A stretch of 64,000 nt of DNA from the NCBI RefSeq assembly GCF_029623345.1, contig NZ_JAPYKH010000009.1:62001-126000 (forward strand). The letters are read 5' to 3'. A program made the translations under genes and the position numbers. Of the stretch, positions 1-7,926 are shown in pieces. The stretch's first letter is position 1; every line of letters starts with the position of its first letter. This DNA comes from Sphingomonas phyllosphaerae (lineage in GTDB: Bacteria; Pseudomonadota; Alphaproteobacteria; Sphingomonadales; Sphingomonadaceae). A model generated the notes under the pieces. It was not told the DNA's origin. It was given only the letters and a program-made list of their open reading frames with translations, and searched no databases.

Positions 1-1052
1 GCGACGCCGTCCCCGTCGTCCGCCTCGACGGCGACTTCCGCCAGGACGCGGCGGCGGAGCAGGCAGTGCGGGAATATGGCCTCGAGCCCGGCGGCTATGT
101 CCTGCTGGTCTCGACGCTGGAGCCGCGCAAGAACCATCTCGGCGCGTTCCAGGCCTGGCTCGCGCTCGCCGAGCGTCTGGGCGAGGCGGCGGTGCCGCGG
201 CTCGTCTGCGTCGGCGGGCGCGGCTGGCTCAACGACGAGCTGCACCAGTTCCGCCGCGACCATCCGGCGCTGGGGCGGCTGGTGGTCATCCTCCACGGCG
301 TCCCCGACGACACGCTGGCGGCGCTCTACGAACATTGCCTGTTCGCGCTCTACCCCAGCTTCTACGAGGGCTGGGGGCTGCCGGTGTCGGAGGCGCTGTC
401 CTACGGCAAGGTGCCCGCGATCTCGCGCGTCTCGTCGCTGCCGGAGGCGGGCGGGCGCTTCGCCCGCTACTTCGACCCGGCGGCGCCCGCCGACATCGCC
501 GCCGCGGCGCTGGCCCTGCTGGACGCGCCGACCCGGCACGCCGCCGAGCAGGCGATCCGCGCCGATTATGCCCCGCGGAGCTGGCGTCACATCGCGCACG
601 ACCTCGTCGCCCAGGCCGCGCGCGTCGGCCCGCGCGACGCGCTGCCGCGCCTCGCCGCGGCGGGGAGCTGGAGCCTGGCGCTGGCGCCGTGGGAAGAGCG
701 CGGCGAGGTCGGCGCGACCGAAGCGCTGGGCGAGGCGCTCCGGCACGGCCACGGCTGGCGCGCGCCCGGGCGCGACGGCTGCGCGATCGAGCGGGACGAC
801 GCCGCGCTCCGCTTCCACTGGGGCGGCGCGGCCGGGTACGAGCTGCGCGTCCATGTCGCCGCCGCGCCCCACCCGGTCGCGGTCAGGATACGCCTCGCCG
901 GCGTGGAGAGCGACCATCAGGCCGCGCCGGAGACGCCGCTGGTCCTGATGTGCGCGCTTCCGGCGGTCGCCGCGGCGGTCGAGGTCGCGCTCGTGCCGCT
1001 CGCCGGCGAGGTCACCGTCACCCGTGTCGAGGTCGCGCGCGCAGCGGCGTGA
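1..1052 (+). CDS. GT4 glycosyltransferase, C-terminal part (5' truncated by window)
   Basis: The reading frame is open from base 3 with no stop upstream, so the start lies outside the window. The visible part carries the nucleotide-sugar-binding half of a GT-B fold: STLEPRKNH, then the E-x7-E segment EGWGLPVSEAL typical of GT4 retaining transferases. About 140 residues follow the GT domain and look beta-rich, an accessory domain also seen in the TPR-GT at 7927. It probably adds a sugar to the capsule repeat unit in the cytoplasm. Acceptor and donor cannot be read from sequence. Confidence 0.85.
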   Translation, partial: DAVPVVRLDGDFRQDAAAEQAVREYGLEPGGYVLLVSTLEPRKNHLGAFQAWLALAERLGEAAVPRLVCVGGRGWLNDELHQFRRDHPALGRLVVILHGVPDDTLAALYEHCLFALYPSFYEGWGLPVSEALSYGKVPAISRVSSLPEAGGRFARYFDPAAPADIAAAALALLDAPTRHAAEQAIRADYAPRSWRHIAHDLVAQAARVGPRDALPRLAAAGSWSLALAPWEERGEVGATEALGEALRHGHGWRAPGRDGCAIERDDAALRFHWGGAAGYELRVHVAAAPHPVAVRIRLAGVESDHQAAPETPLVLMCALPAVAAAVEVALVPLAGEVTVTRVEVARAAA

Positions 1053-1064
1053 GCGGCGGGTGCG

Positions 1065-1988
1065 TCAGCGCACGAGCAGCAGCATCACGTCCTCGCTCGG
1101 CGGCGCCGCGAGGATCGCCGCGCGCGTGGTCGGTTGCACGCCCCGCTCGAGCGTGATCTCGGCCAGCGAGAAGCCGTCGGCGAGGATGCGGTCGACGAAC
1201 GCGCCGGGGTCGGCGTAGCGCGCGCGGGCGAACTCGAGCACGATCGTAAGCGGCCGGCCGGCGGCGAGGATCCCCGCCATGCCGTGCCAGATCGCCTGCT
1301 CGGAGGTGTCGGCGTCGATCTTGATCAGATCGGCGTCGCGCAGCGCGGGGTAGCTGTCGAGCCGACGCGTCCGCATCAGCCGGGTCTCGGTCGCGGCATC
1401 GGTCGAGGCCGGGTGGTCGGCGGGCAGCAGGTGACCGTTCTTGGGTTCGTCGGCGGGCACCACCAGCAGCACGTCGGCCTCGGCGTCGGCGAGCGCTTGT
1501 TCGTGCACCGTCGCGACCGCGTCGAAGCCGTTGATCGCGAGGCTCTGCGTCATGCGGCGCGCGAGGTCGGCGTTGGGCTCGAACGCATGCACCTGCCCGC
1601 CCGACCCGACCAGATCGGCCATCAGCAACGAGAAATAACCGAGATTGGCGCCGACGTCGACGACGTTCATGCCCGGCTTGACCAACGTCGCGAGCAATTC
1701 GGTGAGCCACATCTCCCAATAACCGTCGAGCAGCAGGTGGCTCGACAGCCCAACGTCGTTGGTGTCGACGATCATCTTGTAGCGCCCGAGCACGCGGCAC
1801 AGCGACCGGCCGCCGCCCAGATAGGCGTTGGCGCACAGGCGACGGATCACCGCCTCGTTGCGCTGGCGCCCGTGCGTGCGGAGGTGATCGAGGTGGAACA
1901 GCCGGGTGCCGTGATCGACCGCGGCGCGGCGGCGCAGCGGGGCGCCGAGGCGCGTCAGGAAGGAGGGACGATGCATCGGCGCGCCCAT
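1065..1988 (-). CDS. FkbM-family SAM-dependent methyltransferase
   Basis: This 307-residue protein has the SAM-binding motif VVDVGANLGYFSLL near residue 115 followed by an acidic EPN loop, the pattern of FkbM methyltransferases that O-methylate sugars or small metabolites. It converges on the upstream glycosyltransferase and diverges from kpsM, so methylation of a capsule sugar is the natural inference. No signal peptide is seen, consistent with a cytoplasmic enzyme. The substrate is unknown. Confidence 0.85.
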   Translation of the reverse strand: MGAPMHRPSFLTRLGAPLRRRAAVDHGTRLFHLDHLRTHGRQRNEAVIRRLCANAYLGGGRSLCRVLGRYKMIVDTNDVGLSSHLLLDGYWEMWLTELLATLVKPGMNVVDVGANLGYFSLLMADLVGSGGQVHAFEPNADLARRMTQSLAINGFDAVATVHEQALADAEADVLLVVPADEPKNGHLLPADHPASTDAATETRLMRTRRLDSYPALRDADLIKIDADTSEQAIWHGMAGILAAGRPLTIVLEFARARYADPGAFVDRILADGFSLAEITLERGVQPTTRAAILAAPPSEDVMLLLVR

Positions 1989-2110
1989 AGGTCAGCGCGC
2001 GCGAAAAGGCGACCGCCCGCGTTCGATCGCGCCCTTGGGCGCCTCCCGTCCGCGCGCTGTTGCCGCTGGACGACCGAGCGGAGTAAGGGGCGATAGTGAG
2101 TGAGGCGAAC

Positions 2111-2185
2111 ATGATCGACCTGCCGGCGCCCGGTCGCGGCGCAGCGACCCCCGCAGCCGCGCGCTCGGCGGGAATCCGCGCGTGA
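2111..2185 (+). CDS. Possible 24-codon leader ORF coupled to kpsM
   Basis: An ATG preceded by GAGG (7 nt upstream) opens a 24-residue frame rich in Ala, Arg and Pro. Its TGA overlaps the GTG start of kpsM in a GTGA arrangement, so ribosomes finishing it could reinitiate on kpsM. No homology is recognised. It may be a regulatory leader peptide, or chance in GC-rich DNA. Confidence 0.3.
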   Translation: MIDLPAPGRGAATPAAARSAGIRA

Positions 2186-3000
2186 CGATGGTCTCCGACA
2201 CGACGGGGTCGACCGGCGACCGCGGCTTCTGGCGCGGCCTCAAGGTGCAGGGCGACGTGATCGGCGCGCTGCTGATGCGCGAGCTGCACACCCGCTACGG
2301 GCGCGAGAACATCGGCTACCTGTGGATCTTCCTGGAACCGATGACGCTGGCCGGTGCGGTGGCGCTGCTGCACGTGGGCGGCGGCACCGCGCACGCGACC
2401 AGCATCCATCCCGTCCCCTTCGCGATCCTCGGTTACACGATCTTCATCATGTTCCGCGGCATGGTCACCCGCGCCGACGGCGCGCTCGAATCGAACATGC
2501 CGCTGCTCTACCACCGGCGCGTGACCATCTTCGACATGATGTTCGCGCGCGCGCTGCTGGAGGGCGCGGGTACGCTCGTGACATACATGGTCCTGATCGC
2601 GTTCGTCAGCGCGATCGGCATGGCGACCTTCCCGGCGCGCCCGCTCGAGCTGCTGGTCGGCGTCGGCCTGATGTTCTGGTTTTCCTTCGCGATCTCGCTG
2701 CTGATCTGCGCCTGGACGCACGACAATAGGCTGGTGGCGCGCTTCGTCCACCCGATCACCTATATCCTCATGCCGCTGTCGGGCGCTTTCTACCAGCTGT
2801 CGTGGATCCCCCAGCCCTATCGCACCTGGCTGACCTGGTTCCCGATGCCGACGATCTTCGAGCTGCTGCGCTACGGGCAGTTCCAGCCGGCCAAGGACAC
2901 GTATATTGACATAGGCTATGTCGTCGCCTGGTGCCTGTTACTGACCTACGCCGGGCTCGTGTCCATCCGGGCGACGCGCCGTCGCATTCACCTCCGCTAA
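2182..3000 (+). CDS. kpsM: Capsule polysaccharide ABC transporter permease
   Basis: This 272-residue integral membrane protein has about six hydrophobic segments and the family features of ABC-2 polysaccharide exporters: a cytoplasmic N-terminal stretch with ALLMRELHTRYGRENIGYLW, and a conserved C-terminal PMPTIFELLRYG. It forms the inner-membrane channel and pairs with the KpsT ATPase at 12417. The chosen start is GTG 2182; an in-frame ATG two codons later is an alternative. It is followed after 10 bases by kpsE, so the two are probably co-transcribed. Confidence 0.93.
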   Translation: MTMVSDTTGSTGDRGFWRGLKVQGDVIGALLMRELHTRYGRENIGYLWIFLEPMTLAGAVALLHVGGGTAHATSIHPVPFAILGYTIFIMFRGMVTRADGALESNMPLLYHRRVTIFDMMFARALLEGAGTLVTYMVLIAFVSAIGMATFPARPLELLVGVGLMFWFSFAISLLICAWTHDNRLVARFVHPITYILMPLSGAFYQLSWIPQPYRTWLTWFPMPTIFELLRYGQFQPAKDTYIDIGYVVAWCLLLTYAGLVSIRATRRRIHLR

Positions 3001-3010
3001 GGTATCCGTC

Positions 3011-4141
3011 TTGTCTATCGCTTCCCCCACGGGCCGGGCCGGGCTGCTCGGCTGGTTGCGCGCGCATCGAAACTGGTGCCTCGTCGTGCTGCTGCCCACC
3101 CTGGTCGTCGCCGCCTATTTCACGCTCATCGCGGCCGACCAATATGAGTCGGAGGCGCATTTCGTGGTCCGCTCGGCGGACAACCAGCCCGCCGCGCCGA
3201 GCGGGCTGGGCCAGGCGCTGACGCTGGTCGGCGGCGCCTCGTCCGAGCGCGACGCGCTGCTGATCGCCGACTATCTCAAGTCGCACGACGCGGTCGGCTC
3301 GCTGCAGGCGCGCGTCGGCCTCGTCCAGCGCTATCGTCGGCCCGAGGCGGACCTCGTCTCGCGCCTGTGGTTCGCCGCGCCCACCCCCGAGCAGCTCCAG
3401 CGCTATTTCGACGGCAAGGCCGACGTCGACGTCAGCACCGAGACCGGCATCACCACGCTGCGCGTGCGCAGCTTCCGTCCGGCGGATTCGTACCGCATCA
3501 TCCGCGAGCTGCTCCAGCTCGGCGAGGAGCGGGTCAACGCGCTGAACCGCCGCAATTACGCCAATGCGGTGGCGCTGTCGCAGCGGCGCGTCGCCGAGGC
3601 CGAGACCGAGGTGGCGCAGGTCCAGGGGCGCATCACCCGCTTCCGCCGCGACGAGCAGGACTTCAACCCGCAGATCACCGGCACGGCGCGGACGGGGATG
3701 GTGACCGAGCTGCAGGGCCAGCTCGCGGTGGCGCGGGCGCAGGAGGCGTCGATGGCCGCGGTGCTGGCCTCGAACAGCCCGCAGCTGGTCGCGGTCCGCC
3801 AGCGCGTCGCGGCGCTGTCGCGCCAGGTCGCGGCCGAGACGGGGCGCCTGTCGCAGGGGCCGGGCAACGTGGCATCGGGCCTGGGGGCGTATGAGGGCTT
3901 CAAGATCCGGCAGGAGATCGCAGGCAAGCGGCTCGAGATCGCCTCGGCCGCACTGGTGAAGGCGCAGGACGACGCGCGACGCCAGCAGCTGTTCGTGGTG
4001 CCGGTGGTCGACGCCAACCTGCCGGTGCGCGCGCTCTACCCGCAGCGGATCAAGATCATCGCCACGACCTTCCTCGCGCTCCTGCTGGTCTATGGCATCG
4101 GCTGGCTGATCGCGGCGGGGGTGAGAGAACATGCCGCCTGA
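3011..4141 (+). CDS. kpsE: Capsule export inner-membrane/periplasmic adaptor
   Basis: This 376-residue polysaccharide co-polymerase has a transmembrane helix near residues 23-43, a periplasmic domain with a long coiled-coil stretch (about 170-330) and a second helix near 350-370. This is the KpsE/Wzz layout that bridges the KpsMT exporter and the outer-membrane channel. The start is the uncommon TTG at 3011 with AAGG just upstream overlapping the kpsM stop. It converges on kpsD with only 14 bases between the stops. Confidence 0.9.
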   Translation: MSIASPTGRAGLLGWLRAHRNWCLVVLLPTLVVAAYFTLIAADQYESEAHFVVRSADNQPAAPSGLGQALTLVGGASSERDALLIADYLKSHDAVGSLQARVGLVQRYRRPEADLVSRLWFAAPTPEQLQRYFDGKADVDVSTETGITTLRVRSFRPADSYRIIRELLQLGEERVNALNRRNYANAVALSQRRVAEAETEVAQVQGRITRFRRDEQDFNPQITGTARTGMVTELQGQLAVARAQEASMAAVLASNSPQLVAVRQRVAALSRQVAAETGRLSQGPGNVASGLGAYEGFKIRQEIAGKRLEIASAALVKAQDDARRQQLFVVPVVDANLPVRALYPQRIKIIATTFLALLLVYGIGWLIAAGVREHAA

Positions 4142-4155
4142 TCGCGGCCCCCGCG

Positions 4156-5382
4156 CTACCGCGTGGCGTTCTGCACCGCGATCACCGGTGAGAAGAGCTG
4201 CCCGAGCGCCTGGACCAGCTTGAGCGGCTCGTTGGCCGAGGCGTTGGCGATATAGACCACGTCCTTGTCGCGCATCGCGAACCGCTGGGCCAAGAAGTAG
4301 TTCTGCGCTTGCAGCATGTTGATCCGATAGGCGACGGGCCGGGCGGCCGGGTCCGCCGCGGCCGCCGCCACGCCGGGAGCGGCGGTGCCGGTGGGCAGGC
4401 GGAAGACGAAGACGGAACGCGGGTCGGCGCGGCTGTCGTTGGGGCCGCCCGCGCGCGCCAGCGCCTCGGCCAACGTCAGCGTGCGGCTCTCGAACGGGAT
4501 TTGCGAGATCCGGTCGATCGCGCCGAACACGGTGAAGGTGCGCGGCTGGCGGATCAGCTCGATCCGGTCGCCGCCCAGCAGCATGATGTCGTCGGGCGAG
4601 CCGGCGACGATCGTGTCGAGCGGCTGCTCCACCGTGCGGCTGCCACGCGTAAAGCGCACGATCGCGTCCTGCGCGCCGGTGCCGGTCGCGGTCGAGGCGC
4701 CGGTCTGGGTCGCGCGGCTGATCCCGCCGGTCTCGGCGATGGCGTCGAGCAGTCGCTCGCGTGCCAGCGTCAGCGGCAGCCGCCGCGGGTTGGAGACCGC
4801 GCCCATGATCACCACCGTGTTGGCGACGTTGCGGCGCAGCGACACCAGTACCTGCGGGCTCTGCGACTTGCCGCGCAGCGCGTCGACGATCCGGCGCTGC
4901 ACCTGCGCCGGGGTGAGGCCCGCGACCGCGATCGTGCCGGCATAGGGCACGGTGATGTTGCCGTCGCGATCGACCATCACCCCACCGTCGCCGATCGCCT
5001 CGGCAGTGGCGGACGGCGCCGCCTCGGCCGCGGCGCTGCCCCCCGCACCGGCGAGGCTGGCGCGTCCGCCGAACAGCGTGACCCCGACCTCGTAGATCTG
5101 GATCGCGAGCACGTCGCCCGGTCCGAGCGTGTCGACCGTGCCGTCGGCGGAGAGCGCGGCGAGCGCGCCCGTCGGCGTGTCGACGGTGGACAGCGCCGCG
5201 ATGTTCTGCGGCGAGATGTCGACGATCTGGAAGCCGATGTCGTTCCGGCGCGTCGCGTCGTGCGCGATCTGCTTGCCCGTCGGCCCGTTGCGCGGCAGCG
5301 TGGCGCAGCCGCTCACCGACACCGCCGCCAGCACCAACGCCAGCCCCGGAGGTGCGATCCGCACCGAGCGTTCAACCCGCAT
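4156..5382 (-). CDS. kpsD: Outer-membrane polysaccharide export lipoprotein
   Basis: The 408-residue product starts with a lipoprotein signal peptide ending in a lipobox (VSVSGC, Cys 26), followed by a poly-export/SLBB architecture: the N-terminal domain LGPGDVLAIQIYEVG and later TVPYAGTIAVAGLTPAQ. It would form the outer-membrane exit channel of the capsule exporter. An upstream in-frame start at 5427 exists, but ATG 5382 has GGAG at proper distance and gives the clean signal peptide. Confidence 0.9.
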   Translation of the reverse strand: MRVERSVRIAPPGLALVLAAVSVSGCATLPRNGPTGKQIAHDATRRNDIGFQIVDISPQNIAALSTVDTPTGALAALSADGTVDTLGPGDVLAIQIYEVGVTLFGGRASLAGAGGSAAAEAAPSATAEAIGDGGVMVDRDGNITVPYAGTIAVAGLTPAQVQRRIVDALRGKSQSPQVLVSLRRNVANTVVIMGAVSNPRRLPLTLARERLLDAIAETGGISRATQTGASTATGTGAQDAIVRFTRGSRTVEQPLDTIVAGSPDDIMLLGGDRIELIRQPRTFTVFGAIDRISQIPFESRTLTLAEALARAGGPNDSRADPRSVFVFRLPTGTAAPGVAAAAADPAARPVAYRINMLQAQNYFLAQRFAMRDKDVVYIANASANEPLKLVQALGQLFSPVIAVQNATR

Positions 5383-5454
5383 TCCCTCACTCCACCACGG
5401 CCGACGGCCCCGCCGCGCCCGCGCCAATCCGCGCGACCGCCTGTCGCCGTGCGC

Positions 5455-6765
5455 CTAGCGTGTGGCAACCTGCCGGTAAAGTTGACCGATCCTGTCGGCG
5501 AAGGCGGCCTGGGAGAAATGCGCCGCCCGGGCCGGTCCGGCCGCGGCCAGCTCCGCGCGCAGCGCGGCGTCGCCGTCGAGCCGACGGATCGCGGCGACCA
5601 TCGCGTCCATGTCATAAGGATCGACCGCCAGCGCCGCCGCGCCGTTAATCTCGGGCAGCGCGCCGGTGGTGCTCGACAGCAGCGGCACCCCGGCGGCGAG
5701 CGCTTCCAGCGCGGGCAGCCCGAAGCCCTCGTACAGCGCCGGGAACAGCGCCGCGCGCGCGCCGTGGAGCAGGTCGGTGAGCAGCGCGCGCGGGACATAG
5801 TCGATGCGGCGGATCCGCTCGGCGCCGGGCAGGCGACGGCCGTGCGCGGCGCCGAGCAGCTTGAGCTCGCGCTCGGCGTGCCACGCCTCCTTGCCGACGA
5901 TCACCAGCGGGGTCGCGACGTCCGCCTCGAGATAGGCCTGGATGACGCGGCCGAGGTTCTTCTTGGGCTCGATCGCGCCGAAGAAGAGGAAGTAGCCGCG
6001 CATGTCGAGGTCGAACAGCCGCCGCAGCCGGTCGGGCAGCGCCGCCGGATCGCGCAGCGCGGGCATGTCGCTCGACTGATAGCAGTTGGTCACCCGCGCC
6101 GGATCGGCGTCGAGCAGGGCGATGATGTCGTCGCGCGACCGCTCCGATACGGTCACGATCTGGTCCGCGCGCGCGACGCAGGCGCGCACCAGCATGTCGT
6201 AATAGCGTTTGTCCTCCAGGCTGGCGCCGGGCAGGCGCAGCGGGACGAGATCGTGCAGCGTGTAGAGGTTGCGCGCGCCCGCCAGCCGGAGCGGCAGCGG
6301 GTAGGTCCAGTGCATGATCGCGGGCGGGTCGGGCATCCGCAGCGTCATGAAGCGGCCGTAGCGGCGGAAATGGCGCGCGCAGACGTCGAAGATCTCGCTG
6401 AGATTGTAGAGCCGGTCGAACGCGGGCAGCCGGTCCGCGCCGTCCGCCGCGAGCGCCCGCCCCGTCACCGGCACCGCGATCAGCTCGTGCGCGAGCGGGT
6501 GGACGCGCCACCGCCGCAGCTTGCGACGCAGCGACAGCCGCGCCGGAGCGTCCGCACCCAATTGGCCGAAGAACAGCGACTCGCGCAACGCCGCGTCGGC
6601 CTTGCGCGGGATCGTGACCCCGAAGACCAGGTCGATAGGGTAGCCCAGCGACCGCACCGCCGCGGCGAGGTTGCGCCCGTAGGTCGCCACCCCGGTGCCC
6701 TGCGGCAGCGCGAGATTATAGCCGTCGATGCCGATCCGGAGGGGCGCTGCGCCGTCGTCGCTCAT
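5455..6765 (-). CDS. GT4 glycosyltransferase
   Basis: This 436-residue GT-B glycosyltransferase carries an N-terminal acceptor-domain glycine loop (LPQGTGVATYGRNL), the mid-protein FGAIEPKKNLGR segment, and the donor-site motif EGFGLPALEAL. Its ATG overlaps the stop of the next upstream transferase (ATGA), showing translational coupling within one minus-strand operon. Capsule repeat-unit assembly is inferred from position; sugar specificity is not visible. Confidence 0.9.
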   Translation of the reverse strand: MSDDGAAPLRIGIDGYNLALPQGTGVATYGRNLAAAVRSLGYPIDLVFGVTIPRKADAALRESLFFGQLGADAPARLSLRRKLRRWRVHPLAHELIAVPVTGRALAADGADRLPAFDRLYNLSEIFDVCARHFRRYGRFMTLRMPDPPAIMHWTYPLPLRLAGARNLYTLHDLVPLRLPGASLEDKRYYDMLVRACVARADQIVTVSERSRDDIIALLDADPARVTNCYQSSDMPALRDPAALPDRLRRLFDLDMRGYFLFFGAIEPKKNLGRVIQAYLEADVATPLVIVGKEAWHAERELKLLGAAHGRRLPGAERIRRIDYVPRALLTDLLHGARAALFPALYEGFGLPALEALAAGVPLLSSTTGALPEINGAAALAVDPYDMDAMVAAIRRLDGDAALRAELAAAGPARAAHFSQAAFADRIGQLYRQVATR

Positions 6766-7904
6766 GCCGTGCCGTACAGGCTGAACAGGCGCCGTGCATA
6801 GGGGGCGAGCGCGAAGTGCTCCGCGCGGCGCTCGCCCAGCGCGGCGAGCCGCGCGCGCAGCGCGGCGTCGCGATCGATCGCGGCGAGCGCGCGGGCCAGC
6901 GCGGCGCGGTCGAGCGGATCGACCAGCAGCGCGGCGCCGCCGGCGACCTCCGCCAGCGCGGGGACGTCGCCGGCGAGAACGGGCGTGCCGAGCGCCATCG
7001 CCTCCGCCACCGGCAGCCCGAAGCCCTCGGAGAGCGACACCAGCACGAGTGCGCGCGCGGCGGCGATCAAGGCCAGCACGGTCGCGCGCGGCTGGAGCCC
7101 GAGCCGGATCGCGCCCGGGGTCGCGGCGATCCGCGCGTCGATCGCGTCGGCGCCGAGCCCGTCGGGACCGGCGATCACCAGCGGCGTCGCGATCCCGCCG
7201 GCACGATAGCCGTCGAGCAGGCGAAGCAGGTTTTTGCGCGCCTCGACCGCACCGACATAGAGCAGATAGCCGCCCGGCCGCAGGCCATCCGGTAGCGCCG
7301 CCGTCGCGGCTCCGGCGACGTCCACCCCCTGGTGGCAGCAGCGCACCGCCGCCTCGGGCCAGTCGAGCCGCTCGACGATCTGCCGCTGCGCCGCGGCGGA
7401 GACGGTCGCGAACGTGCCGCCTGCGGCGCGCAGCGCGTGCAGCAGGCGGCGCAGCCGCGCGCCATTCACCGGGCTCGGGATCGCGGGATCGAGCGGCATC
7501 ACGTCGTGCACGGTGTAGAGGTTGCGCCACCCCACCAGGCGCAGCGGCAACGGATAGGTCCAGTGCATTACGCCGCCCGCCCCCGGCACCCGCACCGGCA
7601 TCGGGCGCGCGTGGAGGTCGAAGAACACCTGCGCCTCGCGGAACAGGTCAGGGAGGATGAAGCCTTGTCCGCCCGCGCGCGCGGCGCGCGGCCACGGCCG
7701 TGCCGCCGCCAGCAACTTGGCCGGGCGCGACCGCCGCGCCGCGGCGCCGCCGCTCTCGAGCACGAGCGGCGCGCGCCCCGCGTCGCGCAGCGCGGCGATC
7801 AGCGTGCGGGCATATTGCGCCACCCCGGTCCCCGCCCCGCCGTCGTCGAGCAGCCGCCCGTCGACGCAGATCGGCGGTCGCGGATCCGGTGCCGGCGCGG
7901 TCAT
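6762..7904 (-). CDS. GT4 glycosyltransferase
   Basis: This is a 380-residue paralogue of its downstream neighbour. It has the same N-terminal GTGVAQYARTL loop, a central VGAVEARKNLLR and the donor motif EGFGLPVAEAM. It lies 22 bases downstream of the TPR-glycosyltransferase and overlaps the next gene by 4 bases, so all three are probably one transcript. Its proximity and similarity to 5455 suggest a tandem duplication that diverged in specificity. Confidence 0.9.
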   Translation of the reverse strand: MTAPAPDPRPPICVDGRLLDDGGAGTGVAQYARTLIAALRDAGRAPLVLESGGAAARRSRPAKLLAAARPWPRAARAGGQGFILPDLFREAQVFFDLHARPMPVRVPGAGGVMHWTYPLPLRLVGWRNLYTVHDVMPLDPAIPSPVNGARLRRLLHALRAAGGTFATVSAAAQRQIVERLDWPEAAVRCCHQGVDVAGAATAALPDGLRPGGYLLYVGAVEARKNLLRLLDGYRAGGIATPLVIAGPDGLGADAIDARIAATPGAIRLGLQPRATVLALIAAARALVLVSLSEGFGLPVAEAMALGTPVLAGDVPALAEVAGGAALLVDPLDRAALARALAAIDRDAALRARLAALGERRAEHFALAPYARRLFSLYGTA

Positions 7905-7926
7905 CGCGTCCTCACCGCGGCGCCGC

